This document shows, one piece after another, positions 58,157 through 64,000 of a stretch of 64,000 nucleotides of DNA (the stretch's first letter is position 1; every line of letters starts with the position of its first letter). The position numbers and the translations under genes were made by a program. The notes beneath the pieces are model-generated. The model did not search any database and was not told the origin of the DNA. It saw only the letters and a list, made by a program, of their open reading frames with translations. The DNA lies in assembly GCA_903813345.2 (NCBI GenBank), contig CAIIXF020000007.1, positions 24,601,564 to 24,665,563 of the forward strand. The letters run 5' to 3'. This DNA comes from Owenia fusiformis (Eukaryota; Annelida; Polychaeta; Sabellida; Oweniidae).

Positions 58157-60136
58157 TCATAGCTTTATTTCACAAATAAAATTATGTTCAAAGGAACATG
58201 TTAGGTCATGCCACAAATAGTAGTCTGGGGCATATAGGATATGGCAATAAGAAAATTGATTACTTCCTTCTCCACTTTGCCATGGTACATATTGCTGAAA
58301 GCTGAATGGGTACGCACCGCTCCATTGCCAGTTACCACTTTGGTCTGGTGGGACTTTCATCCCACCAGTGTAGAAAGAATCATCATTAAATCCAGGCCAT
58401 CTCATTCCTTTTCGTCTGATTTCAGCGCGAATGAAATCATCCTCTTTCTCCGATTCTATAGCAACTAGGTTCGCATTAATTGTGGCACAATGCGACAACG
58501 CTTCGGACCATGCTTTCTTGATTGTAACAAACATGTAGCATGAACTCATCTCTCCGTTGTAAGTGAAGAATTCGGGACACGCTTTAATAAACAAACAAGT
58601 GTTACGATTATAAAATAGAATAGAATTGAACAGAATATTGAAATATTGATAATTTTGAAGATCAGAGTGTAACATTTTTCAAGCTTATTTTCTCTTCGAT
58701 TGTTCATGGAATTAATCCCAGTTGATGGTATCGTATCGTTCCAATGCTCTGTTGGAGCAACTGAAATGATCCGAATGTACACTGTACATGGACTATTACT
58801 CGAATGGCGTACGACATGGAGGCATCAACAGGCAGTTTGCAATTGGGAATAACCAAAGAAAGCCCATGAAGACGCAAATAGTAATGCAGTAATGAAGTTT
58901 ATGTCAATGCTGTCATGTGACACCCTAAAATAAAAAGACAACGGAGAAAGGAAACGAAGAAATTACGATGGTCAATGTTGTGTAGGCGGCCCGTCACTTC
59001 TGTCCCACATCAGAAACCATAATCATAATCCCAAATTACAACCACACCATTAAATTCATGATAAAATCATACTGAAGAAATTCACTTACGAAACGTGCAA
59101 GTTAAACCATCAGCCTTAACATACCCATTTGGCGGGCAACTACAGACGAATGAGCCAAACGTGTTGGTACATATATCACTACAACCTCCGTTGTTTACAT
59201 GGCATTCATCTGTAAACATAAATAAAAGTATAATACCTGCTCGAGTTTTGACAGGTCATACAATATCAACAATTCATGAATTAATAGCTTTATTTTTTGT
59301 TACTCGAATATTTATATAGACTTCGAATAACTTGTTATAATAGACTACATGCGAGTAGAAATGATCTTGATTTACGTCATTAAATATTCAAAATTCAGTC
59401 AAAGTGATGTCATATTTGAAAATTGGTTACGAAATTTTTTTAATAACTTTGAAAATTTTTGAAAATGTGACTTCTAGTTCGGGTTGATTCCCCATAGACC
59501 CCATGTTACAAAATCACAAAAAGTGAATAATCTTATCTTGTATTGGACAGATAACATTTTCTTTTACTGGACATAGTTTAATTTGCATAACTATTCCATA
59601 CATAAGGGCTATATGAAAATTGAACCACTAAAACCTATGTAATTTAAGTTAAAGGGAACTTTCTACTATACCCGCCATGCTATCTGACCCGAGCGAGCCA
59701 CCTGGTGGTGAAACTGGTAACTACCTACTCGCATTTGCGTTATTATAACATAAAAACAAGTTATTCTAGATAGAAAGGTACACTAACCTCTGTCATAGTG
59801 ATCCCCATTGTCATACGCATCGGTTGGTGGAGTTGCACTTGGGCCATTAAGCTCACATACAGCTCGGTAAGTCCTATCTCCACTAAGTTTTCTTAAGTTG
59901 TACGACTTACATATGTCAGGACTTGCACTGCAGGTTGCTGCACATCGAGCATTTGTTACGACTTTGAACGACTTCCACGGGTTGTCCAATCGTTCTGCAT
60001 TGGGGAACTTTTCGTATTTCAGATTTGTAAGCTGGTGTTTGGAAACTTTTATTGCAATTTCAGCAACATGCGTTTCAATAAATGATACTACACAAGCAAA
60101 AGTCACTAGATAGATTTCAGTTTGCATTGCCATCAT
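58157..60136 (-). CDS. secreted PAN/apple-EGF-C-type lectin protein, complete, 3 exons
   Basis: Exons 60136-59788, 59209-59090 and 58581-58157 join in phase (1/2, 1/2) to give 297 residues. Residues 1-25 are a signal peptide ([20 protein letters not shown]). A PAN/apple-like module follows with Cys65, 69, 76 and 94 ([17 protein letters not shown]). Exon 2 is one calcium-binding EGF repeat, 115-154: [28 protein letters not shown]. Exon 3 is a C-type lectin domain, 158-296: [47 protein letters not shown]. The sugar-specifying EPN/QPD tripeptide is absent (GEGSNQ at that place) and the WND motif reads WHD, so classical calcium-dependent sugar binding is doubtful. Likely extracellular recognition, perhaps immune or mucosal. 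A LINE lies 255 bp upstream of the start codon. Confidence 0.92.
58582..59089. other. lectin intron 2
   Basis: Minus-strand GTAAGT donor at 59089 and AAAG acceptor at 58582. A frame near 58690-58765 ([18 protein letters not shown]) has an acceptor but no matching donor, so an extra exon is not supported. Confidence 0.6.
59349..59734 (+). mobile_element. ATGCGAGTAG MITE, copy 2
   Basis: Ends atgcgagtag ... ctactcgcat; the interior matches the 45306-45713 copy throughout, with substitutions and small gaps. It lies in intron 1 of the lectin gene. Confidence 0.75.
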
Positions 60137-60387
60137 CTTACTGCCTTTTTAAATATATTTATCCGTTAAAACTCGTCTGTTGTTCCTCTGTCTAATGCTT
60201 CTTGGACAAGAAATATACAATTTATACGTATACATCTGCGTGGATTTATACAGGTGTAATGTATATGGCTCTTTGATTAGTATAACAGGCAAAGTACCAT
60301 ATTTATAGTTTCTGATTTTGTAATATTGATGATTATAATTCACCGGTAAATGGAGTGATCTAAATCAGTACAATTAATGAGTATTGA

Positions 60388-60390
<3 letters not shown>

Positions 60391-60433
<43 letters not shown>

Positions 60434-61417
60434 TCATTATTTATTTCTCACACTATAAATTTACATACATGTGCATACATTGGTGATGGTAAAGACAATT
60501 TGATAATATAGAGTTAAGGCACATAACAGTTACATGGTCTCATTTCGAATAAAAAGCAAAAAAGATACACAGTACAGACAGCAAAAATAATAAAATACAG
60601 GTTTGTGCAACGATACATTGTTGTAATTAAAATGGTATGTCTAATTTATTCAGTATTGAGTTCCATTTCCCGATAAAAAGTTGCCGGTTTTTGTTTTCTG
60701 TAGATATTTTTAATTCATCTTTAATTTTGTTTCTTAAAGTATTTTTAAAACCGTTCACACTAATGTCGTAGTTTCCAATTTTGGAGTTGTGAATGTAGTT
60801 TTTCGCGTATAGCAAACAATAATTTAGAATTGTATCGCGATCGTCACGGTTGCCTATTTTTCCTAATAATATATCCCGGTCTCTCAAAAGTATATTGTCA
60901 AATAGAACGGATATTTCATTCCAAAAGTTCGCGACTGTCGCGCATTCTATATAGAAGTGTTGGGTGTCATCTACTGCACCACGATTGCATTTATCACATA
61001 GATTAGACTCTTTAATTTTTCTGTTGAACAGAAATAAGTTACAAGGGGTGAGGTTAAGTAGTAGTTTGTATTGGAAACTTTGGATCTTTGGCTCTCGCGC
61101 AACTTGAAAAGGTAGTCTAAAAATAGATTTCCACTCTTGTTCTGTCAGGTCAAATTTTTCATTGAAATATCGTTTTCCTACGGGTTCCTTAAATTTGTTT
61201 TGTACGATGTGCCAATATATTCTTTTGGTACTAATATGTTTGATATTTATAACTGAATTTTTGATTTGTAAGTCATCAACTCCTAGTGTATTGATATTAT
61301 CATTTTCATTTTTTAAGAGAGTTTTCCACGAGCGTGGAATTGCGTGTATTATGCCGTAGTATGTTACGAAGGGTGTCAAGATATCATATTTTAGGGTGAA
61401 TTCTTCGTATCCTAGAA
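60391..61417 (-). mobile_element. 5'-truncated LINE insertion (L1/Tx1-like) with 15-bp target duplication
   Basis: On the minus strand an open frame enters at the insertion edge (about 61416) and runs to the stop at 60627. It reads YEEFTLKYDILTPFVTYYGI, then AIPRSWK, then a reverse-transcriptase zinc-binding motif CDKCNRGAVDDTQHFYIEC with FWNEI, as at the C-terminus of L1/Tx1-type ORF2 proteins. A 3' untranslated stretch ends in a 39-base poly-A (poly-T at 60390-60428 on the plus strand). The 15-bp sequence aatgagtattgatct flanks the insert (60376-60390 and 61418-61432), the hallmark of target-primed reverse transcription. Truncation removes the endonuclease and most of the RT, so the copy is immobile. 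The open frame and intact duplication mean it is young. Family assignment is from recall. Confidence 0.92.
60627..61416 (-). CDS. LINE ORF2 C-terminal fragment (RT zinc-binding region)
   Basis: About 263 open codons, the only coding part of the insertion at 60391-61417. It has no start codon of its own because the 5' part was lost at insertion. Features in order: a loop with AIPRSWK, a basic segment NIKHISTKRIYWHI, LTEQEWKSIFRLPF, LLLNLTPCNLFLF, then the Cys-Cys-His-Cys zinc-binding motif and a hydrophobic WNEISVLF. It ends GKWNSILNKLDIPF. Not expected to be expressed as a functional protein. Confidence 0.85.
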
Positions 61418-61432
61418 AATGAGTATTGATCT

Positions 61433-62376
61433 GTGTGTCTACTTTAGTGGAATACTTTATATGAGTCCCATAATATTTGGGGTTTAATCAAATGCCTTAA
61501 AATAAATTTATTTAACAACACTTACTGAAACCCTCTCAGACATAAATAACCATCGTCGTTTCCCACGCTCAATCACTACGTCCGAAGCTTGATGAAGCAA
61601 GATAGAAATAACTAGTATACGCCATTTGACACCCTGGACGAAGTGATAAGCCTAGCGGAACAGGGAAAAGACGCCTATCAATTGTAAATAAAAGTACAAA
61701 AAATATTGTATTTGTGTAGACATAGAGACGTTTATGAAATTGTGTAACATCTGTAAATGGAAGATATCTAAGTACTCATTTCATGTGTTTTAATTGAATC
61801 AAACGAGCACTACTGACGTAACTATGTTAAGATTCAAATCTTCCGCTATAAAAACAAAACAGTGAAAGTATGAAATTTCATTGTTCAGCTTTGAATCTTT
61901 GTACATTGTTTTTTAAACTACCGGACCCTGGCTTTTGTTTGTTCTTGCTACTTTATGTTTGGAATGAAACGAAGCATCTTTACAAAAAAATAATATGTGT
62001 ATAGTTTTTTAGGAGGTATTACTGTATTTATCTTATTTTTACATACTTCTCATCTTTGTTCATAATATTATTGTAACAAGATCTTCAAAAATAATATTCC
62101 TTTCAAAGTAAGAAATAAAAAACAAGACCCGCGTTGCTAGACATATTTACATTTTACTTGTTTATTCAAAAATGTCTTATAGCAACATCATAAGGGGCAA
62201 TGTCTATAAATGCTTACGATCACCACTACTTAAAGGCGCAGCAATTAATTTAATTCAACGAATATCATCCTCCTATGCAGGTGAATTTTGAAGCCCTGTG
62301 ATCGGAGGATGACAAATCTGGACCAGTGTCAAAATATATTTAAGTTTGGATATTTTATCAAGACTAACATATATTT
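61433..62376. other. AT-rich intergenic stretch with a short palindromic repeat
   Basis: At 62267-62312 the pair atatcatcctcc ... ggaggatgac with gaagccctgtgatc inside is the sister of the unit nested at 8188-8323. Nothing else is recognised. Confidence 0.5.
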
Positions 62377-62650
62377 TATTATCTCCAAAGAAATCCCCTG
62401 GATGAACATTATTTCAGCTGATATTCCTCTTGAAACGTGTTGAATCTTCAAATCTATAAATGGGACTCCATTTATAGAACTGCTTTGGACTGAATTTACA
62501 CTTCTTAATGCTGATATTGATAGGCCAAGTTTATCCATACATTTTCAGTAATTATATATATCATAGAAGATATTAAGCCAAATGTTCCCCTGATAGCTCA
62601 AAAAGTAAGAATTTTCTAATTTTCTCTCTACAGGCCTTGTTGCCCCTTTA
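62377..62650 (-). repeat. dispersed repeat, inverted copy of 42881-43150
   Basis: Shared blocks in inverse order: ggggatttcttt, gaatatcagctgaaataatg, gtatggataaact, cagcattaagaagtgtaaatt, acatttggcttaa, aggcctgtagagagaaaat and ggggcaac. Similarity is clear but diverged. No open frame. Confidence 0.75.
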
Positions 62651-62689
62651 ATCATCAAAAGAAAGGACGTGGCGCAAATGAACTATAAA

Positions 62690-62860
62690 CTACAGTAATC
62701 AGTAACCAGTAAACAGAAATCAAACAAACATGTAAATCTATATGTAACAATTAATATGTACAAATGTAAACAATCTGTTAATGTGAATTGTCTGTAATTA
62801 TATGTAATGTTTAAATCTTCACCTATGTGGAGGAAATAAAGACACTGAACTGAACTATTG
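62690..62860 (+). repeat. LINE-type 3' tail fragment
   Basis: The stretch ends in gaaataaagacactgaactgaact, which has the AATAAAG-(A)CTGAACTGAACT form common at the 3' ends of CR1/Nimb-like LINEs (recalled). It is preceded by tgtaatgttt-type AT-rich sequence and has no coding remnant. Confidence 0.45.
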
Positions 62861-62926
62861 TAGATATGGCATACACAATATTGCATGTATTCCAAGTGTA
62901 GCAGCCATGTTACCCCCACATTTTCC

Positions 62927-63915
62927 TTAAACCATCTTAAGGTCTTTAATTGGTCCCCAAAATATGTTAGCGTTTTCCTCAGTATTGTAACAAAAGTCAA
63001 TACCCGCTTTTACAAAGTCCTGACGTGATATAATACCATCTTTATCCGCATCAATGTAGTCAAACTGGCGCTTTAAGTAATCGGGGTCAAGGCCATATGC
63101 ATCCCAGAAAACTTTGTACCCATTGAGGTCAATGGCATCATCTCTATCAGAATCTAGGATACTGAACCATTTTTCAAGGTATTCAGAGACTATGGGTGGG
63201 CTGTTCGGATCATTTCTAAAATCGATTTCGCCAATGATCCAATCAGTTAAGTTTGTCGCTGTGTTAAAGTACGGCGGCATATTTTCCCAGTACGTGTAGA
63301 CCTCCTCAGCTTTGGCTCCTTTGAGATTTCCTAAAATGCAAAATTATAGAAATTATATTGAACAGAGAAGACTTGTTTACAATACTTTTGCTCACGTCAT
63401 ATCATGCCTTGCTTATTTTCTAAAAGGACTGACAGCACCGTCCAATGTCTATCCCTTTTATGAATTTGTGTGCTGTTGTATGAATAGGTCACGGGGTTTA
63501 GCGTCCCCGTGTGGTCAATGGAGCTCAGAGTAGGCATGAGTAATGTCAGTGTCATCTAAAATGTAATGTCAGTGTCATCTAAAATGTCAATTGTCATATG
63601 CAAAGTATCACCCCCTGACATTTGTTACAGTCGCCGAACACCGAACATCAACCACGAAAAATTGAAGACTATAATATTATTATGTCACAAATTTTGGCTA
63701 CTCTTGAATAGTGACACTGTTGTTGTGGTGGTGACATAAAAAATCTTATATTCACCTATCTTGATCATCTTCTCAGCTGATTTCCTACAATCCTCCATAT
63801 CCCACACTCCATTCTTGTTGAAATCATTCATCATCACTTTGGTGACTGTCTTCTTCAGCCAGAATATTGCGACACCCTTTAATTGACTCATATCTAGTGC
63901 ATAAAGTGATGCCAT
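62927..63915 (-). CDS. sarcoplasmic calcium-binding/calexcitin-like EF-hand protein, complete, 2 exons
   Basis: Exons 63915-63756 and 63330-62927 join in phase (1/2) to give 187 residues, the usual size of this family. EF-hand loops: DFNKNGVWDMED at 31-42 and DADKDGIISRQD at 147-158 have canonical acidic positions. The loop DSDRDDAIDLNG at 113-124 has Gly in place of the final Glu/Asp, so its calcium affinity should be reduced. The second hand of the four-hand fold is degenerate (around 84-95). The stretch FWDAYGLDPDYLKRQFDYID and the C-terminal NANIFWGP match the SCP/calexcitin pattern (VF..YG ... GN.LFG). These are soluble cytosolic proteins that buffer or sense calcium in muscle and neurons. 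No signal peptide. The alternative label is luciferin-binding-protein-like, the same superfamily. Confidence 0.88.
63331..63755. other. intron of the EF-hand gene
   Basis: A 425-bp intron with donor ATAG|gtgaat and acceptor gcattttag on the minus strand. It contains a short direct duplication, taatgtcagtgtcatctaaaa, near 63540-63580. Confidence 0.7.
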
Positions 63916-64000
63916 GTTTAGGCTATGAAGGTTTGCCGTCTCCAGTTACTCTTTTTAAATCAAAAATGTATTTAAGTTATACTTAATAAAATTAATAATA

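Overview
This is a window of an AT-rich, intron-rich animal nuclear genome with long introns and very many non-autonomous DNA transposons. The gene set (Cys-loop receptor subunit, DUR3-type urea symporter, PAN-EGF-C-type lectin, sarcoplasmic/calexcitin-type EF-hand protein, rhodopsin-class GPCR) and the dispersed repeats (an 'agctcac...gtgagct...cgtccgtccgtc' family, L1/Tx1-like LINEs) point to a lophotrochozoan, most likely a mollusc and probably a bivalve. The phylum is an inference; there is no rRNA or mitochondrial marker here.

Layout. 1-9 kb: a 675-bp GC-rich inverted-repeat element, two phase-compatible + strand exons that look like the 3' end of a gene (3097-3266, 8749-8827), and a 60-bp minisatellite. 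10-23 kb: a candidate + strand first exon behind a TGACGTCA site (10025), an intronless class A GPCR on the minus strand (11688-12686), LINE debris, a PIF/Harbinger-type MITE (18709-19290) and a small two-exon minus-strand gene (20459-21504) whose frame is broken by one extra A in a homopolymer. 23-30 kb: a pair of ~720-bp inverted repeat arms and a 29-bp minisatellite. 31-36 kb: a small candidate exon and a long Ser/Arg/Lys-rich open frame (33984-36142) that seems split by one extra A and runs into a 500-N assembly gap. 36.6-37.7 kb: a G-run-rich tandem array beside the gap.

38.5-42.6 kb (minus): four exons of a Cys-loop ligand-gated channel subunit, phase-perfect, 189 residues, stopping before loop C and the membrane segments. 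44.1-55.7 kb (plus): a complete eight-exon DUR3-like Na+/solute symporter of 789 residues. Its first two introns hold a remarkable set of inverted-repeat elements: an 887-bp near-perfect foldback with a 5-bp target duplication, two oppositely oriented elements built of 22-bp palindromic units with 7-bp target duplications, and a 1.8-kb long-TIR element. 58.2-60.1 kb (minus): a complete secreted PAN-EGF-C-type lectin gene of 297 residues, with a 5'-truncated LINE (15-bp target duplication, poly-A) inserted 255 bp upstream. 62.9-63.9 kb (minus): a complete two-exon sarcoplasmic calcium-binding/calexcitin-like protein of 187 residues.

The genes show no operon-like relationship. The most unusual content is the density and variety of recent foldback and TIR elements. 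Two separate coding frames interrupted by a single extra A suggest homopolymer errors in a long-read assembly. Exon boundaries were found by eye from GT/AG sites, phase agreement and family resemblance, so single-base slips in coordinates are possible.
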